A stretch of 64,000 bases of DNA from Pseudomonadota bacterium (GTDB lineage: Bacteria; Pseudomonadota; Gammaproteobacteria; Burkholderiales; Burkholderiaceae_C): the NCBI GenBank assembly GCA_021805805.1, contig JAJZEB010000003.1, positions 18,411-82,410 on the forward strand. The letters run 5' to 3'. How positions within the stretch are numbered: position 1 is the stretch's first letter; each line of letters opens with the position of its first letter. Position numbers and translations under genes: made by a program. Below are positions 1 through 8,507 of the stretch, one piece after another. The notes beneath the pieces are model-generated. The model saw only the letters and a list, made by a program, of their open reading frames with translations, was not told the DNA's origin and made no database searches.

Positions 1-566
1 AGGGTGGAGCGCTGTACCTGTGGGGGCCGCCGGCCTGCGGCAAGACCCATTTGCTGCGCGCCGCCTGCGCCGCGGTCCAGCAGCGCGGCGCTACCGCGCT
101 GTATCTGAGCGCGCAGTCGCCGCCGTCGCACTGGCCGGCGCTGGACGCGCCGCCCGCCTTGCTCGCGGTCGACGACGTGCAAGGCTGCGCGCCGTGGCAG
201 CAGCAACTGCTGTTCGGCCTGTTCAATGCGTTGCGCCAGCGCCAGGGCGCGTTCCTCGCCGCCGGCGACCGCGCCCCGGCGCAGCTGCCGCTGCGCGACG
301 ACCTGCGCACGCGGCTGGCCTGGGGCCTGGCGCTGGCGCTGCAGCCGCTGGACGACGCGGCCAAGGCCCGCGTGCTGCGGCGCGTGGCCGCGGCGCGCGG
401 CATTGCGCTGCGCGACGAGCTCAGCAGCTATATTCTCACCCACCACGCCCGCGACATGGGTTCGCTGCTCGGCTTGCTCGACCGCCTCGACGCCTATGCG
501 CTGCGCCACTCCCGCGCCGCGAGCATTCCGCTGCTGAAGGAAATGCTCGCCGGCACCGCCCGCTGA
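1..566 (+). CDS. hda: DnaA regulatory inactivator Hda (5' truncated by window edge)
   Basis: The reading frame is open from base 3, so the true start lies upstream of the window; about 187 C-terminal residues are visible. Hda is a AAA+ relative of DnaA that, with the sliding clamp, stimulates hydrolysis of DnaA-bound ATP and prevents re-initiation. A Walker A loop (GPPACGKTH) is encoded near bases 27-53 and a Walker B-like AVDDVQG near 160-187. The protein ends shortly after the AAA+ lid, with no DnaA domain IV for DNA binding, which separates Hda from DnaA. It is followed after 9 bases by the HAD phosphatase gene and then pcnB and folK, a recurring order in betaproteobacteria. The N-terminal clamp-binding motif cannot be checked here. 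Confidence 0.88.
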   Translation, partial: GGALYLWGPPACGKTHLLRAACAAVQQRGATALYLSAQSPPSHWPALDAPPALLAVDDVQGCAPWQQQLLFGLFNALRQRQGAFLAAGDRAPAQLPLRDDLRTRLAWGLALALQPLDDAAKARVLRRVAAARGIALRDELSSYILTHHARDMGSLLGLLDRLDAYALRHSRAASIPLLKEMLAGTAR

Positions 567-575
567 CCCGGCCCG

Positions 576-1253
576 ATGAAAAAACCCAAGCTTGCGCTGT
601 TCGACCTCGACAATACCCTGATCCCGTTCGATTCGGATCACGCCTGGGGTGAATTCTGCGTGCGCCTGGGCTGGGTCGATGGCGCCAGCCATCGCGCCGC
701 CAACGACCGTTTCTACGCCGCCTACCGCGCCGGCACGCTGGACCTGGACGCGTATCTGCGTTTCGCGCTGGCGCCGCTGGTGGGCCGCGCTCCGGAAGAA
801 CTGCAGCGTGCGCACGAAGCGTTCATGCGCACGGTGGTGCAGCCGCGCATCGGCGCCGGAGCGCTCGAACTGGTGCGCGCCCACCAGCGCGCCGGTGACC
901 TGTGCGCGATCGTCACCGCGACCAACGACTTCGTCACTGCGCCGATCGCCGCGGCATTCGGCGTCGCCGACCTGATCGCGGTGCGCACCGAACGCGACGC
1001 GCAAGGGCGCTACACCGGCGGCTGGGTCGGCGTGCCGTCGTTCCGCGAAGGCAAGATCGCGCGCACCGGCGCGTGGCTGCACGCGCAGCAGCTCGACTGG
1101 GACAGCTTTGCGCAAACCTGGTTCTATTCCGATTCGATCAACGACCAACCGCTGCTCGAGCATGTCAGCCATCCGGTCGCGGTGAACCCCGACCCGCGGC
1201 TGGCCGAGCTGGCGCAGCAACGCGGCTGGCCGATCCTCAACCTGCACCCATGA
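576..1253 (+). CDS. HAD-family hydrolase, subfamily IB (SerB-like phosphatase)
   Basis: The 225-residue product is a cytosolic haloacid-dehalogenase-fold phosphatase. Motif I is DLDNTLIPFD (nucleophile D10, general acid D12), motif II is the Thr in IVTATND, and motif IV is YSDSINDQPLL. This pattern and the helical cap after motif I match subfamily IB, which includes phosphoserine phosphatase and several proteins acting on histidinol phosphate or other small phosphoesters. The substrate cannot be read from the sequence. Its TGA overlaps the pcnB start (ATGA), so the two are probably translationally coupled. Position between hda and pcnB is common in Burkholderiales. Confidence 0.85.
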   Translation: MKKPKLALFDLDNTLIPFDSDHAWGEFCVRLGWVDGASHRAANDRFYAAYRAGTLDLDAYLRFALAPLVGRAPEELQRAHEAFMRTVVQPRIGAGALELVRAHQRAGDLCAIVTATNDFVTAPIAAAFGVADLIAVRTERDAQGRYTGGWVGVPSFREGKIARTGAWLHAQQLDWDSFAQTWFYSDSINDQPLLEHVSHPVAVNPDPRLAELAQQRGWPILNLHP

Positions 1254-2665
1254 TCCGCAAGCTCATCACACGCCTGCTGGGCAAACAGCCCGCGCTGGGC
1301 AAACGCGTCGAGATCCCGCGCGCGCGCCATCAAATCGATGCCTCCCGACTTCCCGAATCGGCGCTCAGCGTGGTGCGCAAGCTGCAGCAGGCGGGTTTCG
1401 AGGCCTACATCGTCGGTGGCGCGGTGCGCGACCTGCTGCTGGGCCTGAAGCCGAAGGACTTCGACGTCGCCACCAACGCCACGCCCGAGGAGGTCAAGCC
1501 GCTGTTTCGCCGCGCGCTGCTGATCGGGCGGCGCTTCCGAATCGTGCATGTGATGTTCGGTCGCGAGGTCATCGAGGTCTCGACCTTCCGCGCCACGCCG
1601 GCCGAGCAGGCCACCGTCGACGGCGACGAGCGCAACGCACGCGCGCTGGCCGACAAGCACCACGCGGTCGACGCCAGCGGCCGGGTGCTGCGCGACAACG
1701 TCTGGGGCCCGCAGGAGCAGGACGCCGCGCGCCGTGATTTCACGGTCAATGCGCTGTACTACGATCCCTCCCGCGACGTCGTGGTCGATTACCACCACGG
1801 CCTGCGCGACCTCAAGACGCGCACCCTGCGCATGATCGGCGACCCGGCGCAGCGCTACCGCGAAGACCCGGTGCGGCTGCTGCGCGTGGCGCGATTCGCT
1901 GCCAAGCTGGGCTTCGCCATCGCGCCGTCGACGCGCGCGCCGATCGCCACCCACGCCGAGCTGCTGCAGGGCGTTCCGTCGGCACGGCTGTTCGACGAAA
2001 CCATCAAGCTGCTGCAGACCGGACACGCGCTGGCGTCGATCGAGCAGCTGCGCGCTCTGGGCCTGCACCGCGGGCTGCTGCCGCTGCTCGACGTGGCACT
2101 GGAGCAACCCGGCGGCGAAGCCTTCGTCATGGCCGCGCTCGGCGACACCGATGCGCGGCTGGCACAGGGCAAGACCGCCAGCCCCAGCTTCCTGTTCGCC
2201 AGCCTGCTGTGGCCGCAAGTCGCCAGCCACTGGCGCGCTGCGCAGGCCGACGGCGTGCCGGCGATCGCCGCGCTCGATCAGGCCGCCGACGAGGTCCTGG
2301 GCGCGCAATCGGCGCGCCTGGCGATCCAGCGTCGCATCGCAGGCGACATGCGCGAAATCTGGCAGTTGCAACCGCGCCTTGCTCGGCGCACCGCGCGCTA
2401 CTGCGACGCCCTGCTCGAGCATCCGCGTTTTCGCGCCGCGTTCGACTTCCTGCTGCTGCGCGCGCGCACCGGCGACGCGGAACCCGAGCTGGCAAGCTGG
2501 TGGCAGGATTACCAGCAGGCCGACGCAGACGCACGCACCGCATTGCTCGAACGCGCTGCGCGCGACGGTGGCGACGACGCGGCCAAGCGTCGGCGCCGGC
2601 GTCGGCGCAAGCCGGCGCGCAACGATGCAGCGGCAGCCCCCGCCGCCCCCGATACCGTCGATTGA
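1250..2665 (+). CDS. pcnB: Poly(A) polymerase I
   Basis: This 471-residue protein adds 3' poly(A) tails to RNA and so marks it for decay. The nucleotidyltransferase signature is clear: GGAVRD (residues 56-61), then KDFDVATNA with the metal-binding DFD (70-72). The RNA-binding region follows, including the YREDPVRLLRVARFAAKLGF segment typical of the class II tRNA-nucleotidyltransferase/PcnB group. Poly(A) polymerase rather than CCA-adding enzyme is favoured by the N-terminal extension before the catalytic head and the very basic C-terminal tail (KRRRRRRRKPAR). The ATG at 1250 is chosen because it overlaps the upstream stop by ATGA; the frame is open further upstream but there it only shadows the HAD gene. 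Confidence 0.92.
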   Translation: MIRKLITRLLGKQPALGKRVEIPRARHQIDASRLPESALSVVRKLQQAGFEAYIVGGAVRDLLLGLKPKDFDVATNATPEEVKPLFRRALLIGRRFRIVHVMFGREVIEVSTFRATPAEQATVDGDERNARALADKHHAVDASGRVLRDNVWGPQEQDAARRDFTVNALYYDPSRDVVVDYHHGLRDLKTRTLRMIGDPAQRYREDPVRLLRVARFAAKLGFAIAPSTRAPIATHAELLQGVPSARLFDETIKLLQTGHALASIEQLRALGLHRGLLPLLDVALEQPGGEAFVMAALGDTDARLAQGKTASPSFLFASLLWPQVASHWRAAQADGVPAIAALDQAADEVLGAQSARLAIQRRIAGDMREIWQLQPRLARRTARYCDALLEHPRFRAAFDFLLLRARTGDAEPELASWWQDYQQADADARTALLERAARDGGDDAAKRRRRRRRKPARNDAAAAPAAPDTVD

Positions 2666-2676
2666 CGCCCGGTGCG

Positions 2677-3183
2677 ATGCGCGACGCGCTGATCGGGCTC
2701 GGCGCGAACCTCGGCGACGCCGCGACGACGCTGCGCCGTGCGCTGGAAGAACTCGACCGCATCCCGCACAGCGCATTGGTGCGCGCATCGAACCTGTACC
2801 ACAGCGCGCCGCTGGACGCCGACGGTCCCGACTACTGCAACGCGGTGGCGCTCATGCGCAGCGCGCTGGAACCGCAGACGCTTCTCGAAGCCTTGCAGCG
2901 CATCGAACACGCGCACGGCCGGCTGCGCCCGCCGGGCCAGCGCAACGCTCCGCGTACGCTGGACCTCGATCTGCTCTGGGTCGACGGCGTGCAGCTCGCC
3001 GGGCCCGAGCTGACGCTGCCGCATCCGCGCCTGCATCTGCGCGCGTTCGTGCTCGCCCCGCTGGCCGACGTGGCGCCGCACTGGCGGCTTGCCGATGGCG
3101 AAAGCGCACTGCACGCCGCGCAGCGGCTGTGCGCGCAGGGCCAGCGCGTGCGCCGCGGTCCGCCGCTGCGCGTCACCGACTGA
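2677..3183 (+). CDS. folK: 6-hydroxymethyl-7,8-dihydropterin pyrophosphokinase (HPPK)
   Basis: This 168-residue enzyme transfers pyrophosphate from ATP to hydroxymethyl-dihydropterin, the step before dihydropteroate synthase in folate synthesis. The start GLGANLGD and the HPPK signature RNAPRTLDLDLLW, with its two magnesium-binding Asp residues, are both present, and the length is normal. It begins 11 bases after pcnB stops; pcnB-folK adjacency is conserved in many proteobacteria. The ATG at 2677 gives the canonical N-terminus. Transcription converges with the TM2-domain gene 42 bases downstream. Confidence 0.93.
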   Translation: MRDALIGLGANLGDAATTLRRALEELDRIPHSALVRASNLYHSAPLDADGPDYCNAVALMRSALEPQTLLEALQRIEHAHGRLRPPGQRNAPRTLDLDLLWVDGVQLAGPELTLPHPRLHLRAFVLAPLADVAPHWRLADGESALHAAQRLCAQGQRVRRGPPLRVTD

Positions 3184-3225
3184 CAAGATGCGCGTCTGCG
3201 TCGGCGCCGCGCCGTCGCGCTGCGC

Positions 3226-3690
3226 TCACTGACCTCCGAACCATCCCTGCAGCGTGAACGCGAGCGCCCCCATCAGCGCCGAGGTGCCCAGCAGCAGCGA
3301 CGCGATCGCCACCAGCACGGCGCCCCAGCCGCTGGCCGGACCGGGCGCGGCCGATGCGTTCCAGCGCGCATCGAAACGCGCGTCGTCGGTCAGCGCGATC
3401 ATCACCGCCTGCAGCGTCGCGAGCGCGATCCAGACGCCCAGCAGCGGCAACGCGATGCGTACGACACCATCGCCCAGCCCGTAGCGCGCCGCGCGCGCAA
3501 GACCCCAGGCACCGGCGAGGGCCGGAAGCCACGACAGCCAGCCCAGCCCGTCGCGCGCACCGCGCAGATAGAAGCGATGCGCGCCGAACACCCCGAACAG
3601 CAGCGCCAGCGCCGCGGCACGGGTTTTCGAACGCGCAGGCCTGCTTGTGCTCGGCGTGCCGTTGCGGTCTGCGTCGCTTTGCTCAGCCAT
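3226..3690 (-). CDS. TM2 domain membrane protein
   Basis: The 154-residue protein opens with a polar, basic stretch (MAEQSDADRNG...), then a TM2-type pair of helices around residues 24-60 with the motif FGVFGAHRFYLRGARDG. Further hydrophobic segments lie near residues 75-95 and 120-150. TM2 proteins are small inner-membrane proteins of unsettled function. The ATG at 3690 is preferred over an in-frame start further upstream because the latter would lie in the rpsP promoter region. The gene is divergent from rpsP and convergent with folK. Function is not inferable. Confidence 0.75.
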   Translation of the reverse strand: MAEQSDADRNGTPSTSRPARSKTRAAALALLFGVFGAHRFYLRGARDGLGWLSWLPALAGAWGLARAARYGLGDGVVRIALPLLGVWIALATLQAVMIALTDDARFDARWNASAAPGPASGWGAVLVAIASLLLGTSALMGALAFTLQGWFGGQ

Positions 3691-3691
3691 C

Positions 3692-3720
3692 TTGGTCAGC
3701 CTCGGACGTATGGTTATAAT
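3692..3720 (+). promoter_or_regulatory. Sigma-70 promoter of the rpsP-rimM-trmD operon
   Basis: A perfect TATAAT lies at 3715-3720, preceded by TTGGTC at 3692-3697 with a 17-base spacer. It lies 107 bases before the rpsP ATG and points toward it. The -35 starts just upstream of the divergent TM2 gene's start codon. This is one of the strongest promoter matches in the window, as expected for a ribosomal protein operon. Confidence 0.75.
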
Positions 3721-3827
3721 GACCAGTTTACCGGCGTTGCGGTCGCGCCGATCCGCTGCAGCACCGATCGCCATCACAGCGCCATCACCGCGCCGTCACG
3801 CAGCGCCGTCACAGGATTTCTACAACC

Positions 3828-4073
3828 ATGGTCGTCATTCGTCTTTCCCGCGCCGGAGCCAAGGGGCGCCCGTTCTACCACATCGTCGCCACCGACTCGC
3901 GCAACCGCCGCGATGGCCGCTACATCGAGCGGCTGGGGTTCTACAACCCGGTGGCGCGCGGCCAGGAACAGGCGCTGCGCATCGTCAACGATCGCCTGGC
4001 GTACTGGACCGGAGTCGGCGCGCAGCTGTCGCCGACGGTGCAGCGCCTGGTCAAGCAGCAGCCGGCCGCCTAA
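3828..4073 (+). CDS. rpsP: 30S ribosomal protein S16
   Basis: The 81-residue product is a complete bS16, a small-subunit assembly protein bound to 16S rRNA. The canonical N-terminus [20 protein letters not shown] and the internal [12 protein letters not shown] are present and the length is typical. It is the first gene of the rpsP-rimM-trmD set, driven by the promoter at 3692-3720. A hairpin with a short T-run follows in the 113-base gap to rimM and may lower expression of the modification enzymes relative to S16. Confidence 0.97.
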   Translation: MVVIRLSRAGAKGRPFYHIVATDSRNRRDGRYIERLGFYNPVARGQEQALRIVNDRLAYWTGVGAQLSPTVQRLVKQQPAA

Positions 4074-4130
4074 GCGCCCGCGCCGCACGGCGGGCACCGC
4101 GCGGCGACTGCCGCGAAGCGGTCCGCCATG

Positions 4131-4159
4131 ACACCGCAGGCGCGCGCTTGCGGTGTTTT
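4131..4159 (+). terminator. Hairpin with T-run between rpsP and rimM (attenuator candidate)
   Basis: ACACCGCA (4131-4138) pairs perfectly with TGCGGTGT (4149-4156) around a 10-base GC loop, followed by TTT and a further interrupted T-run. It sits inside an operon, before rimM, so partial termination is more likely than complete termination. Confidence 0.6.
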
Positions 4160-4186
4160 GCTTTGCGCGGCGTGCATTGTTCCGCA

Positions 4187-4756
4187 ATGAAGACGGCGCC
4201 TTCGCCAGAGTTGCTCGCCGCGTCCAGCGACGATTGGCCCTCGACCCTGGTCGAGGTCGGCCGCGTGCTCGATGCCTGGGGCACGCGCGGCTGGATCAAG
4301 CTGGCGCCGGCATCGGCCGAAGCCGCCGGACTGCTCGCCGCCACCCGGCTGTGGTTGCACGCGCCGGCGCCGCACGGCTTTCGCCTGGGGCTGGGCGTGC
4401 GGCTGGCGCGACGCCATGGCGCCGCGATCGTGGCGCTGCTCGACGGCGTGGCCACGCGCGACGACGCCGAGTCGCTCAAGGGATGCAGCGTGCACGCCCG
4501 CCGCGAGGATTTCCCGGCCGCAGACGACGGCGCGTACTACTGGGTCGACCTGATCGGCTGCACGGTGGTCAATCGCGACGGCGTCGCGCTCGGCGTGGTC
4601 GACGGCCTGCTCGACAGCGGAGCCCAGTCGATCCTCCAGCTGCACGTCGCCGGGCGCCGCCAGCCGCGCCTGATCCCGTTCGTCGACGCCCACGTCGACT
4701 CCGTCGACCTGACGGCACGGCGCATCGTCGCGAACTGGCAACCCGACTACGACTGA
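4187..4756 (+). CDS. rimM: Ribosome maturation factor RimM
   Basis: The 189-residue protein binds the 30S head via S19 and assists 16S rRNA processing. It begins its conserved core with [18 protein letters not shown] and contains the PRC-barrel linker region [17 protein letters not shown] and a C-terminal [12 protein letters not shown]. The ATG at 4187 gives a usual-length N-terminus; the frame is open upstream but there it only runs through rpsP in another frame. trmD follows after 23 bases. Confidence 0.93.
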   Translation: MKTAPSPELLAASSDDWPSTLVEVGRVLDAWGTRGWIKLAPASAEAAGLLAATRLWLHAPAPHGFRLGLGVRLARRHGAAIVALLDGVATRDDAESLKGCSVHARREDFPAADDGAYYWVDLIGCTVVNRDGVALGVVDGLLDSGAQSILQLHVAGRRQPRLIPFVDAHVDSVDLTARRIVANWQPDYD

Positions 4757-4779
4757 ACGCGCACGACAACGCCCAGCAG

Positions 4780-5535
4780 ATGCCGCGCTTCGACGTCCTC
4801 AGCCTGTTCGACGGCTATTTCGCGCCGCTGCGCAGCCAGGGCATCTGCCGCCGCGCCTTCGACTCCGGCGCGCTGCAGCTGCAGATCTGGAACCCGCGCG
4901 ATTACGCCACCGACGCGCACCGCAGCGTCGACGACCGCCCGTATGGCGGCGGCCCCGGCATGGTGATGCTTGCCGAGCCGCTGGAACGCGCGCTGGACGC
5001 TGCGCAGCAGGCTCGAAAGGGGTGCGGCCTCGATCCGGCGCCCGTGGTTCTGTTCTCGCCCGCCGGAGCTCCGCTGCGCCAGGCAGACGTGCTGCGCTGG
5101 GCAGCGTCGGACGGAGCGGTGCTGATCTGCGGCCGCTACGAGGGGGTCGACCAGCGATTCGTCGAGCGCTGCGTCGACGTCGAGATCAGCCTGGGCGACT
5201 ACGTGCTCTCGGGTGGCGAAATCGCCGCTCTGGCGCTGCTCGATGCGGTCGCGCGCCTGCTGCCCGGGGTGCTGCACAGCACCGAGTCGGCGCAGCAGGA
5301 CAGTTTCTCCGACGGCCTGCTCGATTGCCCGCACTACACCCGCCCGCCGCGCGATGCGCACGGCGGCGAAGTTCCCGCGGTGCTGCTTGGCGGCGACCAC
5401 GCGCGCATCGCGCGCTGGCGCCGCGACCGCATGCTGCGCCTGACCCTGCAGCGCCGCCCGGATCTCATCGCCGCGTTGCGCGCAGCGCGTCGGCTGAGCG
5501 CACGCGATGAAGCCGCACTGTCCGCAACGGACTGA
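4780..5535 (+). CDS. trmD: tRNA (guanine-37-N1)-methyltransferase TrmD
   Basis: This 251-residue SPOUT enzyme methylates G37 next to the anticodon and prevents +1 frameshifting. The trefoil-knot SAM-binding pieces are visible: YGGGPGMVM (55-63), [14 protein letters not shown] (116-129) and [12 protein letters not shown] (140-151), followed by the helical tRNA-binding domain. The start at 4780 yields [10 protein letters not shown], equivalent to the family start. It is third in rpsP-rimM-trmD; the final gene, rplS, is separated by 169 bases holding its own -10 element. Confidence 0.95.
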   Translation: MPRFDVLSLFDGYFAPLRSQGICRRAFDSGALQLQIWNPRDYATDAHRSVDDRPYGGGPGMVMLAEPLERALDAAQQARKGCGLDPAPVVLFSPAGAPLRQADVLRWAASDGAVLICGRYEGVDQRFVERCVDVEISLGDYVLSGGEIAALALLDAVARLLPGVLHSTESAQQDSFSDGLLDCPHYTRPPRDAHGGEVPAVLLGGDHARIARWRRDRMLRLTLQRRPDLIAALRAARRLSARDEAALSATD

Positions 5536-5542
5536 AATACCT

Positions 5543-5548
5543 TATAAT
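5543..5548 (+). promoter_or_regulatory. -10 element of a separate rplS promoter
   Basis: A perfect TATAAT begins 7 bases after the trmD stop codon. The matching -35 would fall inside the end of trmD (about 5520-5525) and is weak. It leaves a 5' leader of about 150 bases before the rplS ATG, suggesting that L19 can be transcribed independently of trmD. Confidence 0.5.
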
Positions 5549-5704
5549 CGCCGGCTTTTACCGATCCTCTACCCTGCCACAGCTCGCGCGCGACCGTGCG
5601 CGGCGCGAACATCGAGCGCGACGAAAACCCGGCTACGGGGTCGCGACCGATCCGAAAGACCAGAAAGACCAGCCAGGCAGGCGCACGATCCTACGGAGCC
5701 ATCC

Positions 5705-6070
5705 ATGTCCAGCCATCTGATCCAGCAACTCGAGCAGGAAGAAATCCAACGCCTGACCGCGGGCAAGGCGATTCCCGACTTCGCCCCCGGCGACACCGTG
5801 ATCGTCAATGTCAACGTCGTCGAAGGCTCGCGCAAGCGCGCCCAGGCCTACGAAGGCGTGGTCATCGCCAAGCGCAACCGCGGCCTGAACTCGAATTTCG
5901 TCGTGCGCAAGATTTCGTCCGGCGAAGGCGTCGAGCGGACCTTCCAGCTGTACTCGCCGATGATCGCGTCGATCACCGTCAAGCGCCGTGGCGACGTTCG
6001 CCGCGCGAAGCTGTACTACCTGCGCGGGCGCACCGGCAAGTCGGCGCGGATCAAGGAAAAGCTGGCCTGA
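5705..6070 (+). CDS. rplS: 50S ribosomal protein L19
   Basis: The 121-residue product is complete bL19, located at the subunit interface. Diagnostic segments are [20 protein letters not shown] and [17 protein letters not shown], with the basic C-terminus [17 protein letters not shown]. The ATG at 5705 is the family start. It ends the operon; a strong intrinsic terminator follows within 20 bases. Confidence 0.97.
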   Translation: MSSHLIQQLEQEEIQRLTAGKAIPDFAPGDTVIVNVNVVEGSRKRAQAYEGVVIAKRNRGLNSNFVVRKISSGEGVERTFQLYSPMIASITVKRRGDVRRAKLYYLRGRTGKSARIKEKLA

Positions 6071-6088
6071 TCGGGCCACACCGCCGAG

Positions 6089-6113
6089 AAGCCGGCCCGC
6101 GGGCCGGCTTTTT
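6089..6113 (+). terminator. Intrinsic terminator after rplS
   Basis: AAGCCGGCCC (6089-6098) and GGGCCGGCTT (6101-6110) form a perfect GC-rich stem, followed by a run of five T (6109-6113). It closes the ribosomal protein operon 14 bases before the Nudix gene start. Confidence 0.88.
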
Positions 6114-6126
6114 CGTCTTCCGCGCC

Positions 6127-6828
6127 ATGCTGCCTCCGTTCGACCCCGAAACCATTCCCGTCCGCAGCCGCGACGATACGCTGCCGGCGGTCGACCCCGC
6201 GCGCTTGCGCGCCGACTGGCTGCGTGCGCGCTTCGCACGGCCACCGGCATGGTCGCCCGAGGCCTTCCGCGACATCGGACTCGAACCTTCGGGCGGCACC
6301 CGTGCGGCGTCGGTCCTGGTCGGCCTGGTCGAGCGCAGCCAGGGACTGCACCTGCTGCTGACGCGACGCAACGCGCACCTGCAAGTGCACGGCGGGCAGA
6401 TCAGCTTTCCCGGCGGCAGCCGCGACTCCGGCGATGTCGACGCGGTGCACACCGCGCTGCGCGAAGCGCACGAGGAAATCGGCCTCGACCCGGCGCGCGT
6501 CGAGCCGCTGGGCACGATGCCGATCTACACCACCATCACCGGTTTCGCGGTCACCCCGGTGATCGCGATGGTCGATCGCGCGGCGCTGATGCGCGCAGAT
6601 CCGCAGGAGGTCGCCGAACTCTTCGAGGTTCCGCTGGTCTTCCTGATGAACCCGGCGAACCACGAGCACCGCAGCTGGAACCCGCTGGACGGCACCGCGG
6701 CAGGCCCGGCGACGCCCAGGCGAAGCTTCTACGCGATGCCGTGGACCTCTTCGCAAGGGCAACGCTATTTCATCTGGGGTGCAACCGCCGCGATGATTCG
6801 CAACCTGTATCGACTGTTGATCGCTTAG
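6127..6828 (+). CDS. Nudix hydrolase, CoA pyrophosphatase (NudL) type
   Basis: The 233-residue enzyme has the CoA-type Nudix region: GGQISFPGGSRDSGD followed by TALREAHEEIGL. The ISFPGG lead-in and Asp at the position usually held by the first Glu of the box match the NudL/PCD1 group, which splits coenzyme A or its derivatives into 4'-phosphopantetheine and 3',5'-ADP. The ATG at 6127 follows the rplS terminator closely; no clear promoter is seen between them. The CobD-like gene starts 9 bases after its stop, so the two are probably co-transcribed. Substrate is inferred from family resemblance only. Confidence 0.85.
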   Translation: MLPPFDPETIPVRSRDDTLPAVDPARLRADWLRARFARPPAWSPEAFRDIGLEPSGGTRAASVLVGLVERSQGLHLLLTRRNAHLQVHGGQISFPGGSRDSGDVDAVHTALREAHEEIGLDPARVEPLGTMPIYTTITGFAVTPVIAMVDRAALMRADPQEVAELFEVPLVFLMNPANHEHRSWNPLDGTAAGPATPRRSFYAMPWTSSQGQRYFIWGATAAMIRNLYRLLIA

Positions 6829-6837
6829 CATCGGGCC

Positions 6838-7809
6838 ATGGCCTTCTTCTCCGTCCTGCTCGCCCTGCTGCTCGAACAAGTCAAGCCGCTCGGGCGCATG
6901 AGCATCGTCTACGCTTCGCGCCGTGCCCTGGCCGACTTCGCCGCGCACAACTTCGACGCCGGCGAACGCCGGCACGGGGTGGCCGCCTGGTTCATCGCGG
7001 TGCTGCTGCCGACGCTGTTCACGCTTGGGGTGTACATCGCCGCGATGCGAGTCAGTGTTCTGCTTGGATTCGCCTGGAACGTCCTGGTGCTTTATTTCAC
7101 CCTTGGCTTCAGGCAGTTCAGCCATTACTTCACGGACATCTCGGACGCACTGAACCATGGCGACGTTCCGGGCGCGCGGGCGATCCTGCGCCAGTGGAAA
7201 GCTCTCGACACCCTGGAGATGTCCGCCGACGACGTCACCCAGCAGACCATCGAGCACGCGTTGATCGCCGCGCAGCGCTACGTGCTCGGCGTGTTCTTCT
7301 GGTTCCTGCTCCCAGTGGGGCCGGCAGGCGCGGTGCTCTATCGCATGGCCGAATTCACCGCCGGCAAGTGGAACGCGTCGGGCTCGGACGCCAGTCCATG
7401 GCTGCGCAGCTTCGCCGCGCGCGCGTTCCACCTGATCGACTGGCTGCCGTCGCGACTGACCGCGATCGGCTACGCGGTGGTCGGCAACTTCGAGGAAGCC
7501 ATCGACATGTGGCGCAATTACGCCCGCTTGTGGCCCGATGCGAACACCGGCGCGATGCTGGCTGCGGCAGCCGGCGCGGTCGGCATCCGGCTCGGCGCCA
7601 CCGCGCAGCCGGTGCACGCCGAGCCCGGCGAGCAGCCCTGGGCGCGCGTCATCGACGCCGAGCTCCAGGGCCCCGATCCGGCGCCGCACATGCCGGGCGC
7701 GGCGCCGACGTCGACGCATCTGCGCAATGTCGTCGGCCTGGTCTGGCGCTCGGTGCTGCTGTGGATGCTGCTGCTGGCGGTGATCACGATCACCATGTGG
7801 GTGTCGTGA
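6838..7809 (+). CDS. CobD/CbiB-family membrane protein
   Basis: The 323-residue inner-membrane protein has hydrophobic segments near residues 1-15, 50-95, 150-170 and 300-320, and the motif YRMAEFTAGKW. CbiB/CobD attaches aminopropanol to cobyric acid in cobalamin synthesis, and AmpE-like relatives share the fold. No other cobalamin gene is nearby, and this CobD/CbiB-family variant is common in Burkholderiales as a solitary gene, so a cobalamin role should not be assumed. It follows the Nudix gene by 9 bases and converges on a methyltransferase gene. Confidence 0.75.
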   Translation: MAFFSVLLALLLEQVKPLGRMSIVYASRRALADFAAHNFDAGERRHGVAAWFIAVLLPTLFTLGVYIAAMRVSVLLGFAWNVLVLYFTLGFRQFSHYFTDISDALNHGDVPGARAILRQWKALDTLEMSADDVTQQTIEHALIAAQRYVLGVFFWFLLPVGPAGAVLYRMAEFTAGKWNASGSDASPWLRSFAARAFHLIDWLPSRLTAIGYAVVGNFEEAIDMWRNYARLWPDANTGAMLAAAAGAVGIRLGATAQPVHAEPGEQPWARVIDAELQGPDPAPHMPGAAPTSTHLRNVVGLVWRSVLLWMLLLAVITITMWVS

Positions 7810-7843
7810 CCGCGCGCGGAACGCGACGCCGGGGGCGGACGCC

Positions 7844-8443
7844 TCAGGCGGCGCCGCGCGTGTCGCGATAGGATTCGACCCGCGCGGGCGGCAGGTTGCG
7901 CCAGACCAGACAGGCCTTGTCGCGCTCGAAACCGTGCGCCGGAGACGCACCGACTCCGTGCAGCGCATAGCTGAACTGGATGAAGCGCGTTCCGGGCGCC
8001 GAGATCTCGGCCACCTGGGCCAGAATGCGGCGCACCAGCGGGCGCGGCAGGCTGCGCAGCGGCAGGCTCGAGACGATCGCGCGCACCGGCCGCGCGCGCA
8101 GTTGTGCATAGCTGCCCAGGTGGGCGGCGTCGCCGTGGATCAACGCCACCCCCGGAAAGCGCCGCGCCAACTGCGCGACGAGCGGCTCGGAGCGCTCGAC
8201 CAGAACCAGATCGTCAGCCGCCACGCCATGGCGCAACAGCGCCGAGGTGACTGCGCCGCCGCCTGGGCCCAGTTCGAGGACCAGTCCGTCGCCGGCAGGA
8301 ACCAGACTCGCGATGCGGCGCGCAAGCACCGGCGAGCTTGGGCAGATCGCACCGATCTGCCTGGGATGCCTGACGAACTCCCGCATGAAATGCAGGTATC
8401 CGGAAACGCGCGAAGACTGCGCTTGATGCTTTGCCTCGTTCAT
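7844..8443 (-). CDS. Class I SAM-dependent methyltransferase, PmtA-like
   Basis: The 199-residue protein has SAM motif I as VLELGPGGGAVTSAL and the lead-in FVRHPRQIGAICPSSPVLARRIA, a pattern shared with bacterial phospholipid N-methyltransferases (PmtA) and rRNA dimethylases. A second conserved stretch is IVSSLPLRSLP, where PmtA-type enzymes carry a similar Leu-Pro motif. A role in phosphatidylethanolamine methylation is a reasonable guess, not established. The ATG at 8443 is chosen because the homologous region begins there; upstream in-frame sequence overlaps htpG. Confidence 0.7.
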   Translation of the reverse strand: MNEAKHQAQSSRVSGYLHFMREFVRHPRQIGAICPSSPVLARRIASLVPAGDGLVLELGPGGGAVTSALLRHGVAADDLVLVERSEPLVAQLARRFPGVALIHGDAAHLGSYAQLRARPVRAIVSSLPLRSLPRPLVRRILAQVAEISAPGTRFIQFSYALHGVGASPAHGFERDKACLVWRNLPPARVESYRDTRGAA

Positions 8444-8467
8444 GCCCACGTCAGCGCCCAAAGCTCC

Positions 8468-8494
8468 AAAGGCGTCGAGTTTAGCCCGACGCCT
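8468..8494 (-). terminator. Terminator-like hairpin after htpG
   Basis: On the minus strand AGGCGTCG and CGACGCCT (8487-8494 and 8470-8477) form an 8-bp stem with a 9-base loop, followed by a short T-run. It lies 14 bases past the htpG stop codon and before the methyltransferase gene. Confidence 0.5.
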
Positions 8495-8507
8495 CGTCAC
8501 GCTGTAC

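Noticed and set aside
1124-2788. Long minus-strand ORF opposite pcnB, and many similar long antisense ORFs.
   Set aside because: They are shadows caused by very high GC and few stop codons; none has a family motif or fits the third-position bias.
6838-7809. CobD/CbiB-like protein as evidence of a cobalamin synthesis operon.
   Set aside because: No other cobalamin gene occurs in the window, and solitary members of this family are common in Burkholderiales.
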